Assembly: GCF_014712225.1 (NCBI RefSeq)
Contig: NZ_JACXBW010000001.1
Span: 124,001-188,000, forward strand
Length of the DNA: 64,000 bases
From: Pseudarthrobacter sulfonivorans
Lineage (GTDB): Bacteria; Actinomycetota; Actinomycetes; Actinomycetales; Micrococcaceae
Direction: 5' to 3'
Both the position numbers and the translations under genes were made by a program. This document shows, in pieces, positions 24,254 to 33,660 of this stretch; position 1 is the first letter of the stretch; each line of letters opens with the position of its first letter. Below the pieces are notes generated by a model. That model did no database searches. It was not told the DNA's origin and saw only the letters and a program-made list of their open reading frames with translations.

Positions 24254-25786
24254 ATGAGCGCGGAGACCACGACGGCGGGCGGCGGCTCCGGCGGGCCGTT
24301 CGGCAGTGCCGTCCCGGCCAAGGGGCTCCGTGCCGGAATCCTGGACCTCGGCGACTCGGTCATGCTGGGCCTGGCGTCCACGGCGCCTGTGTATTCGCTC
24401 GCAGCCACGCTGGGCCTGATCGTGGCCGTCAACGGGAACTACACTCCCCTGATCCTGATCCTCGGCTTCATCCCCGTCCTCTTCATCGCCTACGCGTTCC
24501 GCGAACTGAACAGCGCCATGCCTGACTGCGGCACCACGTTCACGTGGTCGCGCCGGGCATTCGGTCCCTGGGCCGGCTGGCTGGGCGGCTGGGGCGTGGC
24601 CCTGGCCGGCATCGTGGTTCTGGCCAACCTGGCGCAGGTGGCAGGGCAGTACCTGTGGCTCCTGATCGGCGACGGTTCGCTGGCCCAGAACAAGCTGGTG
24701 GTCACGGCCACCGGCGTGCTGTTTATTGTTTTTATGACCCTGGTGAACTACCGGGGCATCCGGCTCGGCGAGCACGTCCAGCGGGTCCTGACCTACGTGC
24801 AGTATGTCTCGCTGGGCATCTTCGCGCTGGCCATCATTGTGCGGATCGCGGGCGGCGCCCCCGAAGGCCAGGCGTTCGACCTCGAATGGTTCAACCCGGC
24901 GGGTGCCTTCGCCGATCCCGGTGCGGTGGTGCACGGATCGCTCCTGGCACTCTTCATTTACTGGGGCTGGGACACCTGCCTCGCGGTCAACGAGGAAACC
25001 GAGAACCCGTCCACCACCCCCGGCCGCGGGGCCGTCATTTCAGCCTTTGTGCTGGTGGCCATCTACGTCTCGGTGGCACTGCTGGTGATGATGTACGCCA
25101 CCGTGGGCACCGAGGGCATTGGGCTGGGCAACGAGGCGAACCAAAGCGATGTGTTCCTGGCCATGAAGGACGTGGTGCTGGGTCCGTGGGGCTGGCTGAT
25201 CATCGTGGCTGTCCTGGCCTCGGTCCTGTCATCCACGCAGACCACCATCCTGCCCACGGCCCGCGGCACGCTGTCGATGGGCGTGCACGGCGCGCTGCCG
25301 CCGAAATTCGGCGAAGTCCACCCCCGCAACCAGACCCCGGGATTCTCCACCCAGGTGATGGGCGCCGCCGCCGCGGCCTACTACGTGGCCATGAGCATCC
25401 TCAGCGAGAACTTGCTCTCCGATTCGATCAGTGCCATCAGCCTGTTCATCGCCTTCTACTATGCACTGACCGGCTTCGCGTGCTTCTGGTACTTCCGGGG
25501 CACGCTCCGCGGGTCGGCCCGCAACCTCTGGTTCCGGGGCATCCTCCCCCTCGTCGGCGCGCTGATCCTCACGGCGGCGTTCTTCATTTCGGCGGTCCAG
25601 ATGTGGGATCCGGCCTACGGCGACACCCAGATCTTCGGCGTCGGCGGGGCCTTCATCAGCGGCGTGGTGCTCCTGGCCCTGGGCGTGGTGCTCGCCATCG
25701 TCTGCCGGTTCCTGCCGTCGACGCGGGGGTACTTCACGGGGAGGCCGACGGCGGCGGCCAGCACACCGCCGTCGTCCCCCAAGTAA
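24254..25786 (+). CDS. APC-superfamily amino acid/amine permease
   Basis: A 510-residue permease with about 12 membrane helices. It has the conserved first-helix region GILDLGDSVMLGLASTAPVYS and TFTWSRRAFGPWAGWLGGW at helix 3. YWGWDTCLAVNEETENP (about 237-253) resembles the loop found in APC transporters of putrescine and related compounds. It starts 31 bases after the ATP-grasp gene and is probably in the same operon, so it may import an amine or amino acid used by that ligase. The hairpin repeat at 25787-25834 follows at once. Confidence 0.8.
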   Translation: MSAETTTAGGGSGGPFGSAVPAKGLRAGILDLGDSVMLGLASTAPVYSLAATLGLIVAVNGNYTPLILILGFIPVLFIAYAFRELNSAMPDCGTTFTWSRRAFGPWAGWLGGWGVALAGIVVLANLAQVAGQYLWLLIGDGSLAQNKLVVTATGVLFIVFMTLVNYRGIRLGEHVQRVLTYVQYVSLGIFALAIIVRIAGGAPEGQAFDLEWFNPAGAFADPGAVVHGSLLALFIYWGWDTCLAVNEETENPSTTPGRGAVISAFVLVAIYVSVALLVMMYATVGTEGIGLGNEANQSDVFLAMKDVVLGPWGWLIIVAVLASVLSSTQTTILPTARGTLSMGVHGALPPKFGEVHPRNQTPGFSTQVMGAAAAAYYVAMSILSENLLSDSISAISLFIAFYYALTGFACFWYFRGTLRGSARNLWFRGILPLVGALILTAAFFISAVQMWDPAYGDTQIFGVGGAFISGVVLLALGVVLAIVCRFLPSTRGYFTGRPTAAASTPPSSPK

Positions 25787-25834
25787 GTAGCAGTAGATGT
25801 CGTTTTGAGGGGTCAAAACGACATCTACTGCTAC
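25787..25834. repeat. Intergenic hairpin repeat, copy 2
   Basis: A perfect 22-bp stem (25787-25808 with 25813-25834) closes a GGGG loop. The arms start GTAGCAGTAGATGTCG and end CATCTACTGCTAC. The following flank (CCAGTTGGGG) matches copy 1 at 4375-4428. It lies between two convergent genes and probably terminates both. Confidence 0.75.
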
Positions 25835-25850
25835 CCAGTTGGGGAGGTGG

Positions 25851-27179
25851 CTAGGCGGCGGCCACCGGGACCGGTGCGGGGTCTTTGTCAGACTTGTCCT
25901 TGCGGATCGTTGCACTGATGACGGCGGCGATGGTGCACATGGCGGCCGCGCCGAACCAGGCGTAGGTGTATTCGCCGGTGGAATCCCGGATGGCACCGGC
26001 GCCGAGCGCAGCCGCGGCCGCACCAAGCTGGTGCGCAGCGAAGACCCAGCCGAACACCACACTGCCGTCCGCGCCGAACGTTTTCCGGCAGATTGCCGCG
26101 GTGGGCGGCACGGTGGCCACCCAGTCCAGGCCGTAGATCACGACAAACACGATCATGCTCGGCTGGACGGTGGCGCTCAGCAGCAGCGGCAGCACCAGCA
26201 GGCCGATCCCGCGGAACTGGTAGTACACGGCCAGCAGGACTTTGGGGTTGTAGCGGTCGGTCAGCCAACCGGAGGCGATGGTCCCCAGAATGTCGAAGAT
26301 CCCGACGACGGCGAGCAGCCCGGCCGCGGTGGTTTGCGGCATGCCGTGGTCGTGCGCGGAGGGGATGAAGTGGGTGCCGATCAGGCCGTTGGTGGTGGCG
26401 CCGCAGATCGCAAAGCCTGCCACGAGCGCCCAGAATGTCCGCACTTTGCTGGCGCGTTTGAGGACCTGGAGCGCGCGCACGGCGGCGTTGCTGCTGCGTT
26501 CGCTGTCCGGTGCGGCTGCCGCGGCAGCGGACGCGGCCGCTTCCTCCTCAGGTTCCGTTTCACCGTAAGGCAAGGCGCCGACGTCGGCCGGTGAGTTCTT
26601 GAGGAACTTCAGCACCAGCGGAACCACCGCCAGCGCGCCGGCGGCGATCAGCAGCGAGGCCTGCCGCCAGCCTGGATCCTGGGCCAGCATGGCGATGAAC
26701 GGCAGGAACACGAGCTGGCCCGCGGCACTCCCGGCAGTAAGGATCCCGATCACCAGGCCCCGGCTCTTGGCAAACCACGTGTTGGCGATGGTGGCGGCGA
26801 AGACGAGGGCCATGGAACCCGTGCCCAGCCCGATCAGCAGGCCCCAGGTCAGGAGGATCTGCCAGGACTGGCTGACCAGGACCGTGAGCGCGCTGCCGGC
26901 GCCGATCATCACCAAGGCCGTGGCGGTGACGGCCCGTATGCCGAACCGTTCCATCAGGGCGGCGGCGAAAGGGGCGGTCAGGCCAAACAGCACCAGGTTG
27001 ATGCTCACGGCGGCAGAGAGGACGGTGGTGGACCAGCCGAACTCCTGCTGCAGCGGCACCATGAGCACCCCCGGGGCGGCCCGGAACCCGGCGGCCCCCA
27101 CGAGGGCCAGGAAGGCGACCGCGGCAACAACCCAGGCAGGGTGGATCCGCCGCCGGCGGGCGGTTTCGGTGGCGCTCAT
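25851..27179 (-). CDS. MFS transporter (monocarboxylate-porter-like)
   Basis: A 442-residue permease with 12 predicted helices and a central Ala/Glu-rich cytoplasmic loop (EPEEEAAASAAAAAAP, about 205-220). The early segment WVVAAVAFLALVGAAGFRAA and LGTGSMALVFAATIANTWF fit the oxalate/formate and monocarboxylate MFS branch. The ATG at 27179 overlaps the HxlR stop by 4 bases (ATGA) and is preferred over an upstream in-frame start inside that gene. Substrate unknown; its regulator is cotranscribed. Confidence 0.82.
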   Translation of the reverse strand: MSATETARRRRIHPAWVVAAVAFLALVGAAGFRAAPGVLMVPLQQEFGWSTTVLSAAVSINLVLFGLTAPFAAALMERFGIRAVTATALVMIGAGSALTVLVSQSWQILLTWGLLIGLGTGSMALVFAATIANTWFAKSRGLVIGILTAGSAAGQLVFLPFIAMLAQDPGWRQASLLIAAGALAVVPLVLKFLKNSPADVGALPYGETEPEEEAAASAAAAAAPDSERSSNAAVRALQVLKRASKVRTFWALVAGFAICGATTNGLIGTHFIPSAHDHGMPQTTAAGLLAVVGIFDILGTIASGWLTDRYNPKVLLAVYYQFRGIGLLVLPLLLSATVQPSMIVFVVIYGLDWVATVPPTAAICRKTFGADGSVVFGWVFAAHQLGAAAAALGAGAIRDSTGEYTYAWFGAAAMCTIAAVISATIRKDKSDKDPAPVPVAAA

Positions 27180-27664
27180 GCGGCGGTGGCCAGTTGCATA
27201 GGCGCGTCCGTCCGGGTGAGGCTGTGCCAGCTGGTGTTGGCGGCCGTGAGCTGTTCCCCGCACGCGGTGCAGGTGTCCGCGGAGCCGGTGCGCTGGCCGC
27301 AGCCGGAATGGATCACGAACATGTGGGCCTGCTCGGAGGGTGCGGGCAGGTGCTTTTCGGACCAGATGGCCACGGCATTGAGGACAGGGAGGGCGTCCTC
27401 CCCCTTGGGCGTCAGGACGTACTCCTGACGGGGGCGGCCGCCGTCGTCGTACGCCTTTTTGGTCAGCAGCCCGGACTCCACGAGCCCCGCCAGGCGCTTG
27501 GTGAGCACGGAGTCAGCCACCGCCAGCCGGGACTTCATGGCGTCGAAGCGCCCGTTGCCAAAGAAAACCTCGCGGAGCACCAGCACGGTCCACGGGTCGC
27601 CCAGGATGTCGAGGCCGCGTGCCATGCTGCAGGTGCGTTGGGACCAGTCGGATCGGAGTGCCAT
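27176..27664 (-). CDS. HxlR-family regulator with C-terminal Cys-pair tail
   Basis: A 162-residue protein. The N-terminal HxlR winged helix (about 10-95) has CSMARGLDILGDPWTVLVLR, with the conserved N-terminal Cys12 used by redox-sensing members, and GRPRQEYVLTPKG in the wing. The tail adds SGCGQRTGSADTCTACGEQ, a possible zinc-binding knuckle. It is translationally coupled to the MFS gene. Its start codon touches a perfect inverted repeat containing its likely ribosome site (27665-27709). Confidence 0.82.
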   Translation of the reverse strand: MALRSDWSQRTCSMARGLDILGDPWTVLVLREVFFGNGRFDAMKSRLAVADSVLTKRLAGLVESGLLTKKAYDDGGRPRQEYVLTPKGEDALPVLNAVAIWSEKHLPAPSEQAHMFVIHSGCGQRTGSADTCTACGEQLTAANTSWHSLTRTDAPMQLATAA

Positions 27665-27709
27665 AAAGGCACCCTAGCTAACTTTCTTGAAGAAAGCCAG
27701 GGTGCCTTT
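27665..27709 (-). promoter_or_regulatory. Palindrome between metB and hxlR: terminator and start-site hairpin
   Basis: AAAGGCACCCT (27665-27675) and AGGGTGCCTTT (27699-27709) are perfectly complementary. Inside, CTTTCTT (27682-27688) and AAGAAAG (27690-27696) form a second perfect dyad. In the minus-strand RNA the distal arm, AGGGTGCCTTT, ends at the hxlR ATG, so its AGGG would be paired. The same hairpin may end metB transcription. Confidence 0.6.
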
Positions 27710-27731
27710 TAGGTGAATCGACTCGGCAGGT

Positions 27732-28895
27732 TTACTTCAGGAACGTGAAGGCCTGCTCCAGGTCCGCGATGAGGTCCTCCACGTCTTCGATGCCGCAGGA
27801 GAGCCGGATCAGGTTGACGGGAACCGCCAGCTCCGTGCCCTTGACCGACGCGTGGGTCATCTCGGACGGGTAGTTCATCAGCGATTCGATGCCGCCCAGG
27901 GACTCAGCCAGGGTGAACACCGACGTGTTTTCCGCGACCGTGCGGGCTGCCGCTTCGCCGCCCTTGAACTGCACGGAGACCATGCCGCCGAACTTCTTCA
28001 TCTGCTTCTTCGCGAGCTCGTGGCCGGGGTGCGAGGGCAGGCCCGGGTACAGCACGGCCTCCACCTCGGGACGCTCCAGCAGCCATTCGGCCACGGCCTG
28101 GCCGTTGTCGCTGTGCCGGTCCATGCGCACGCCGAGCGTCTTCAGCCCGCGCGTGGTGAGAAACGCGTCCATCGGGCCGGACACTGCCCCCACGGCGAAC
28201 TGGACAAAGCCGATCTTCTCCGCGAGCTCCGCATCGTTGACCACAACCGCGCCGCCCACCACATCGGAGTGGCCGCCGATGTACTTGGTGGTGGAGTGAA
28301 CCACTACGTCGGCACCCAGGGCGAGCGGGGTCTGCAGGTAGGGCGACGCGAAGGTGTTGTCCACCACGAGGAGGGCCCCGGCGTCGTGCGCGATGGTGGC
28401 GAGCGCCTCGATGTCGGTGATCTTCATCAGCGGATTGGAGGGGGTCTCCACCCAGACGAAGCGGGTCTTGTTCGCGGCCACCGCAGTGCGCACGGCATCC
28501 AGGTCCGCCATGTCCACGGGGGTGTTGCCGATCCCCCACTCGCCAAGCACGCGGCTGATGAGCCGGTACGTGCCGCCGTAGGCGTCGTTGCCGAGCACGA
28601 TGTGGTCGCCGGGCCGGGTCAGCGCCCGGATCAGCGAGTCCTCCGCCGCGAGGCCGGAACTGAAGGAGTAGGCGTGGGTGCCGCCTTCCAGCGCCGCGAG
28701 CTGCTCCTGCAGGGCGTCACGGGTGGGGTTGGTGCCGCGGCCGTATTCGTAGCCGTCGCGGAGACCGCCGATGCCGTCCTGGGCATAGGTGGAGCTGAAG
28801 TGCACCGGGGGAACCACGGCGCCGGTGCGGGGCTCGAAGGCCTGGCCGGCGTGGACGGCGCGGGTGTTGAAGCCCTGGTTTTCAGAAACAGACAT
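27732..28895 (-). CDS. metB: Cystathionine gamma-synthase
   Basis: A 387-residue PLP enzyme of the Cys/Met metabolism family. The cofactor lysine is Lys204 in VVHSTTKYIGGHSD. YEYGRGTNPTRDALQEQLA (about 49-67) and SSGLAAEDSL (about 79-88) are family motifs. It makes cystathionine from an acylated homoserine and cysteine; many actinobacterial copies also have gamma-lyase activity. It follows the cystathionine beta-synthase gene by 13 bases on the same strand, so both directions of transsulfuration could be served. Confidence 0.88.
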   Translation of the reverse strand: MSVSENQGFNTRAVHAGQAFEPRTGAVVPPVHFSSTYAQDGIGGLRDGYEYGRGTNPTRDALQEQLAALEGGTHAYSFSSGLAAEDSLIRALTRPGDHIVLGNDAYGGTYRLISRVLGEWGIGNTPVDMADLDAVRTAVAANKTRFVWVETPSNPLMKITDIEALATIAHDAGALLVVDNTFASPYLQTPLALGADVVVHSTTKYIGGHSDVVGGAVVVNDAELAEKIGFVQFAVGAVSGPMDAFLTTRGLKTLGVRMDRHSDNGQAVAEWLLERPEVEAVLYPGLPSHPGHELAKKQMKKFGGMVSVQFKGGEAAARTVAENTSVFTLAESLGGIESLMNYPSEMTHASVKGTELAVPVNLIRLSCGIEDVEDLIADLEQAFTFLK

Positions 28896-28908
28896 TGAGT
28901 TCCTTTGG

Positions 28909-30294
28909 CTAGTTGCTGAGGTAGGCGAGCAGGTCGTGGCGGGTGAGGATTCCCACGGGCGCGCCGACGAAGGTCACCATCACGGTGTCCACGTCGGAGA
29001 GCAGCTCGCGGGCAGCGGAGATGGTCTCCAGCGAGCCGATGACCGGCAGCCGCTCCCCCATGTGTTCGGAGATCTTGTCCGTCAGCTTGGCCTCGCCCCG
29101 GAACAGCTTGCTGGTCAGGGTGCGCTCGTCCACCGCGCCGAGGACCTCGCCCATCACCACGGGCGGTTCCTGCGAGAGGACGGGGATGTGGCTGACGCCG
29201 AACTCGTTCATGATGTTGATGACATCGCGGACGGTCTCGTTCGGGTGGATGTGCACCAGGTCGGGCAGTTCGCCGTTCTTGGTCTTGATGACCTCGCCGA
29301 CGGACGCTTCTTCGCCGCCGGACAGGAAGCCGTAGGAGCGCATCCACTGGTCGTTGAAGATCTTGGCCAGGTAGCCTCGGCCGGAGTCGGGGAGGATAAC
29401 CACCATCACGGCGCTTTCGGGGAGGTCGCGGGCGGCCTTCAGTGCTGCCACCACGGCCATGCCGGAGGAGCCGCCCACCAGCAGCCCTTCCTCGCGGGCC
29501 AGCCTGCGGGTCATCTCGAACGAGTCGGCGTCGGTGACGGCAATGACGTCATCCGGCACGGACTTGTCGTAGTTGTCCGGCCACATGTCCTCGCCGACGC
29601 CTTCAACAAAGTACGGGCGCCCGGTGCCGCCCGAGTAGACCGAACCTTCGGGGTCCGCCCCGATGACCTTGACCCGGCCGCCGTCGGCCTCGGGACGGTC
29701 CGCGGAGACCTCCTTGAGATACCGGCCGGTGCCGGTGATGGTGCCGCCGGTGCCGGCGCCGATCACGCAGTGCGTCACCCGGCCGTCCGTGTCCCGCCAG
29801 ATTTCCGGGCCGGTGGTCTCGTAATGGCTGCCCGGCGCGGCCGGATTGGAGAACTGGTCCGGCTTGTAGGCGCCGGGGATTTCGGTGACGAGCCGGTCCG
29901 AGACGCTGTAGTAGCTCTGCGGGCTGTCGGGAGCCACGGACGTGGGCGTGACAACAACCTCCGCGCCGTAGGCCTGAAGCACGGCGCGCTTGTCCTCGCC
30001 CACCTTGTCCGGCACCACAAAGATGCACTTGTAGCCCTTTTGCTGGGCCACAAGCGCCAGCCCCACGCCGGTGTTGCCCGACGTGGGCTCGACGATGGTC
30101 CCGCCGGGCAGGAGCTTGCCGGTCCGTTCGGCCTCTTCGATCATCTTCACCGCGATGCGGTCCTTGATGGAGCCGCCGGGATTGATGTATTCCAGCTTGA
30201 CCAGGACTGTGGCTTTGATGCCTTCCGTCACGTGGTTGAGCTTGATGAGCGGCGTGTTTCCGATGAGGTCCAGGACGGACTGCGCGTACTTCAT
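28909..30294 (-). CDS. cbs: Cystathionine beta-synthase
   Basis: A 461-residue protein. The PLP domain (1-310) has Lys44 in NPGGSIKDRIAVK and the phosphate loop EPTSGNTGVGLAL. Two CBS motifs follow at about 340-460 (MNEFGVSHIPVLSQEPPVVM and PVGILTRHDLLAYL). The N-terminal heme-binding region of animal enzymes is absent. It condenses serine and homocysteine, or may use O-acetylserine. Unlike simple cysteine synthases it has the regulatory CBS pair. The ATG at 30294 gives the standard start MKYAQSVLDLIGNTPL. Coupled with metB. Confidence 0.88.
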   Translation of the reverse strand: MKYAQSVLDLIGNTPLIKLNHVTEGIKATVLVKLEYINPGGSIKDRIAVKMIEEAERTGKLLPGGTIVEPTSGNTGVGLALVAQQKGYKCIFVVPDKVGEDKRAVLQAYGAEVVVTPTSVAPDSPQSYYSVSDRLVTEIPGAYKPDQFSNPAAPGSHYETTGPEIWRDTDGRVTHCVIGAGTGGTITGTGRYLKEVSADRPEADGGRVKVIGADPEGSVYSGGTGRPYFVEGVGEDMWPDNYDKSVPDDVIAVTDADSFEMTRRLAREEGLLVGGSSGMAVVAALKAARDLPESAVMVVILPDSGRGYLAKIFNDQWMRSYGFLSGGEEASVGEVIKTKNGELPDLVHIHPNETVRDVINIMNEFGVSHIPVLSQEPPVVMGEVLGAVDERTLTSKLFRGEAKLTDKISEHMGERLPVIGSLETISAARELLSDVDTVMVTFVGAPVGILTRHDLLAYLSN

Positions 30295-30337
30295 AGGTAC
30301 AAAGTTACCGCCTGCTGCGGCCTGCCCTTTCCGGGCG

Positions 30338-30730
30338 TCAGTTGCCCGCCGCGGAATCCGTCTGCCAGAGGCCCATGATGTTGCCTTCAGTGTCCGTGAA
30401 ATAGGCGTACCAGCCCATCCCGGGAACGGCGGCCTTGGCCTGGGCCACCGAACCCCCGGCGGACTCGACCTGCGCCAGGGCCGCGTCAACGTCCTCCACA
30501 TCGATGGTGATGATGGGGGTTTTGAGGCTGTCCGTGCGCGGGAACAAGGCCCCGTTGATCGCTCCGGGAGCGCTCGGCATGCCGGTCTTTTCATCCGACG
30601 GAGTGGTGATGGCGCTGGTGTAGTCCATCCCCTGCATGGGGATCAGGTTCCAGCCAAACGCGCTTTGATAGAAGGTGTTGGCGCGTTCTTTGTCACCGGT
30701 GGGGATCTCGAAATGCACAACTCCAGCCAC
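30338..30730 (-). CDS. VOC (glyoxalase/bleomycin-resistance) family protein
   Basis: A 130-residue protein of two beta-alpha-beta-beta-beta units. The first is VVHFEIPTGDKERANTFYQS and the second is centred on TIDVEDVDAALAQVESAGG. The end GMGWYAYFTDTEGNIMGLWQ has the conserved Glu metal position. The GTG at 30730 is chosen because AAGGAG stands 8 bases before it. These proteins bind divalent metals or small hydrophobic molecules; no substrate can be assigned. It ends 43 bases upstream of the cbs start. Confidence 0.8.
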   Translation of the reverse strand: MAGVVHFEIPTGDKERANTFYQSAFGWNLIPMQGMDYTSAITTPSDEKTGMPSAPGAINGALFPRTDSLKTPIITIDVEDVDAALAQVESAGGSVAQAKAAVPGMGWYAYFTDTEGNIMGLWQTDSAAGN

Positions 30731-30860
30731 TGCATGCTCCTTTGAATGCGGGGGAAAGCGCGGACGCCCCGCGCCACAGTTGGAGTCTAGCCCCGGCGTC
30801 CGCGGCCCGTAAGGGGGCTCCGGAACGCGCGTTGTCGGCGCACCGTGGGACGATGAAGAC

Positions 30861-31856
30861 ATGACCATAGCTGACGTTCCCGCCCGGCTGGCCGCCGCCG
30901 CGGACGCGTCGCTCCGCTGGCACCCTGATGGCCCCTACAGCCTGCAGCAGACGCTCGGCACCCTCCTGCGGGGCACCGGGGATCCCTCGTTTTCGTTCCG
31001 CCCGGACGGACTGTGGACTGCCTTTACGACGCCGGACGGCCCGGTCACGCTGCGCCTTTCCGCTGCTGCGGGTTCGGGAGCGGGCGGAGCCTTTGAAGGC
31101 GCCGTCGATGCCCAGGCATGGGGCCCCGGATCCGCTGCCGGACTCGCCGGCGTGCCGCGGCTCCTGGGCGCCGGCGACGACTGGACGGCCTTCGACGAGC
31201 CCGCTTTCCATGCCACGCTCCCCCGGATGGTCCGGGACGCCCGACGCCGGAACCCGGCTGTCCGCCTGCCCTCCACCGGGCGCGTGGTTGACTGCCTCGT
31301 GCCCACCATCCTGGAGCAGAAGGTCACCGTCATCGAGGCCCGGCGCGGCTACCGCTACCTGATGTACCGCTTCGGGTCCCCGGCGCCGGCGGCAGGTCTG
31401 TCCGCACCCGAGGGGCTCCGCGTCCAGCCCACCCCGGAGCAGTGGCTGCGCATCCCCTCCTGGGAGTGGCACCAGGCCGGAGTTGGCCCCCAGCGCTCGG
31501 CGACGGTCATGCGGGCGCTGCGCTCCGCCGTCGCGCTTGAACGGCTGGCCGCCCTCCCCGCCCTGGAGGCAGCAGAGAAGCTGCAGGTCATTCCCGGCAT
31601 CGGGATCTGGACCGCGGCCGAGGTGGTGCAGCGGACCCACGGCTGCCCGGACTCCATCGCCGTGGGCGACTATCACCTCGCGGCCTATGTGGGAGCCGCA
31701 TTGACCGGCCGGCGGACAGATGATGCCGGAATGCTGGCGCTGCTGGAGCCGTGGAAAGGGCACCGCCAGCGGGTGGTCCGCATGATCGGCTTGAGCGGCT
31801 TCCGCAAACCTACGTTCGGGCCGCGGATGACCATCCAGGACCACCGCCGGCACTGA
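30861..31856 (+). CDS. HhH-GPD DNA glycosylase (AlkA-like)
   Basis: A 331-residue protein. The helix-hairpin-helix and catalytic segment reads LQVIPGIGIWTAAEV (about 240-254) then IAVGDYHLAAYVG, which holds the catalytic Asp. An N-terminal domain of about 130 residues precedes it. This matches 3-methyladenine or oxidised-base glycosylases, which remove damaged bases by flipping. No 6-O-methylguanine methyltransferase is adjacent. It is divergent from the VOC gene. Confidence 0.8.
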   Translation: MTIADVPARLAAAADASLRWHPDGPYSLQQTLGTLLRGTGDPSFSFRPDGLWTAFTTPDGPVTLRLSAAAGSGAGGAFEGAVDAQAWGPGSAAGLAGVPRLLGAGDDWTAFDEPAFHATLPRMVRDARRRNPAVRLPSTGRVVDCLVPTILEQKVTVIEARRGYRYLMYRFGSPAPAAGLSAPEGLRVQPTPEQWLRIPSWEWHQAGVGPQRSATVMRALRSAVALERLAALPALEAAEKLQVIPGIGIWTAAEVVQRTHGCPDSIAVGDYHLAAYVGAALTGRRTDDAGMLALLEPWKGHRQRVVRMIGLSGFRKPTFGPRMTIQDHRRH

Positions 31857-31879
31857 CCTTCTTTTCAAGCAACGGTGGG

Positions 31880-33556
31880 TCAGAGCCCCAGGCGGGCCAC
31901 GGCTTCCTCGCGCATCTCCACCTTGCGGATCTTCCCTGAGACGGTCATCGGGAAGCTTTCGCGGACATCCACGTAGCGCGGGATTTTGTAGTGTGCCAGC
32001 TTGCCCTGGCAGAATTCGGCGACGGCGGCCGCGTCCAGGGGTTCAGCGCCCGGCTTCAGGATGATGCAGGCCATCAGTTCCTCGCCGTACCTTGCATCCG
32101 GGACGCCGATCACCTGCACGTCCTGGATGGCGGGGTGGGTGTACAGGAACTCCTCGATCTCGCGCGGGTAGACGTTTTCACCCCCGCGGATCACCATGTC
32201 CTTGATCCGGCCTTCGATCACCACGTAGCCATCCTCATCCATCCGGGCAAGGTCACCGGTATGCATCCAGCCGTCGGCGTCGATGGCTTCGGCGGTTTTG
32301 TCCAGCTGGTCCCAGTAGCCCTTCATCACGGCGTACCCGCGGGTGCACAGCTCGCCGATCTGTCCGCGCTCCAGGACCTCCCCGGAGCCGGGGTCGATGA
32401 CCTGGTTTTCGAGCAGGGGCATGGTTCGGCCCACGGTTTCCGTCCGCTGCTGCAGGGTGTCGCCGTCGCGCGTCATGGTCGAAACCGGCGAGGTCTCGGT
32501 CATGCCGTAGCAGATGGCCACGTCCACCATGTGCATCTCGGAAATGACCCTGTTCATCACCTCGATGGGACACAGCGAACCCGCCATCACGCCGGTCCGC
32601 AGCGTGGAGAGGTCGTAAGAGGTGAAGTCCGGCAGCGCCAGTTCGGCGATGAACATGGTGGGCACCCCATACAGCGATGTGCCGCCGAAGTCCTGCACAG
32701 CCTCCAGCGCGGCAGCCGGGGTGAAGCCGCGTCCCGGAATGATGGTGGCGGCGCCGTGGCTGAGGGCGGCCAGGTTCCCGATCACCATCCCGAAGCAGTG
32801 GTAGAACGGCACCGGGATCACCACCCGGTCATGCTCCGTGTAGCCCAGCAGTTCGCCAATGGAGAAGCCGTTGTTCAGGATGTTGTGGTGCGTCAGCGTG
32901 GCACCCTTGGGGAAGCCGGTGGTCCCGGAGGTGTACTGCAGGTTGATGGGATCGTGCGGGCCGAGTTCCGCCATCCGCTCCCTGAGTCCGGAATGGCCGA
33001 CGGCGTCAGCCCGCTTGAGCAGCTCGGCGTACGTCAGCTCTGCCTCACTTTGGGGGTCGCCGGCGTCGAGCCCGTCGGCATCGGCGGCCGGCAGGAACAC
33101 GAGTTCCTGCAGGTCCGGGCAGGCGGCCAGCGCCTGGCGGGCCATGCCCACATAGTCGCTGGTCCGGTCCGACGGCGCCGTGACCAGCATCCGCATGCCG
33201 TTTTGCTTCACCACAAACTCGAGTTCGTGACTGCGGTAGGCCGGGTTCACATTCACCAGGATGGCGCCGGCCTTGGCCGTGGCGTACTGCAGAAGGGTCC
33301 ATTCGGCGCAGTTCGGGCTCCAGATGCCGACGCGGTCACCCTTGGCGACGCCCGAGGCGAGGAGTGCGCGCGCGAGGCGATCGACGTCGTCGTTCATTTT
33401 CGTGTAGCTCCACCGGCGGGCGTCCCCGCCGGGAACCGCCGCGGCCTCGATCAGCGCGTCGTGGAAGGGAAACCGGGACACCACCCGCTCGAAGTTCTGT
33501 CCGATGGTTTCCTCAAGGAGCGGAACGTCAGTGTCCCCGGCTGTGTAGGCGCGCAT
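31880..33556 (-). CDS. Acyl-CoA synthetase (AMP-forming)
   Basis: A 558-residue ANL-family ligase. P-loop [18 protein letters not shown] (about 208-225), A5 motif [10 protein letters not shown] (about 340), A7-A8 [20 protein letters not shown] with [15 protein letters not shown], and A10 [13 protein letters not shown] are all present. Size and motif spacing fit the FadD3/medium-chain acid group. It activates a carboxylic acid as acyl-AMP, then acyl-CoA. It stands alone between a DNA glycosylase and a monooxygenase gene. Confidence 0.88.
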   Translation of the reverse strand: MRAYTAGDTDVPLLEETIGQNFERVVSRFPFHDALIEAAAVPGGDARRWSYTKMNDDVDRLARALLASGVAKGDRVGIWSPNCAEWTLLQYATAKAGAILVNVNPAYRSHELEFVVKQNGMRMLVTAPSDRTSDYVGMARQALAACPDLQELVFLPAADADGLDAGDPQSEAELTYAELLKRADAVGHSGLRERMAELGPHDPINLQYTSGTTGFPKGATLTHHNILNNGFSIGELLGYTEHDRVVIPVPFYHCFGMVIGNLAALSHGAATIIPGRGFTPAAALEAVQDFGGTSLYGVPTMFIAELALPDFTSYDLSTLRTGVMAGSLCPIEVMNRVISEMHMVDVAICYGMTETSPVSTMTRDGDTLQQRTETVGRTMPLLENQVIDPGSGEVLERGQIGELCTRGYAVMKGYWDQLDKTAEAIDADGWMHTGDLARMDEDGYVVIEGRIKDMVIRGGENVYPREIEEFLYTHPAIQDVQVIGVPDARYGEELMACIILKPGAEPLDAAAVAEFCQGKLAHYKIPRYVDVRESFPMTVSGKIRKVEMREEAVARLGL

Positions 33557-33660
33557 GGTGGCACGCTACCAACTGACCCCGGGCAATGAAAGCGTAAGGG
33601 AGCGCAACAGGAGGGTGTCCGCGCGTCAACCGGCCAGGATGCCGTCCGGGGGCCGGTATT

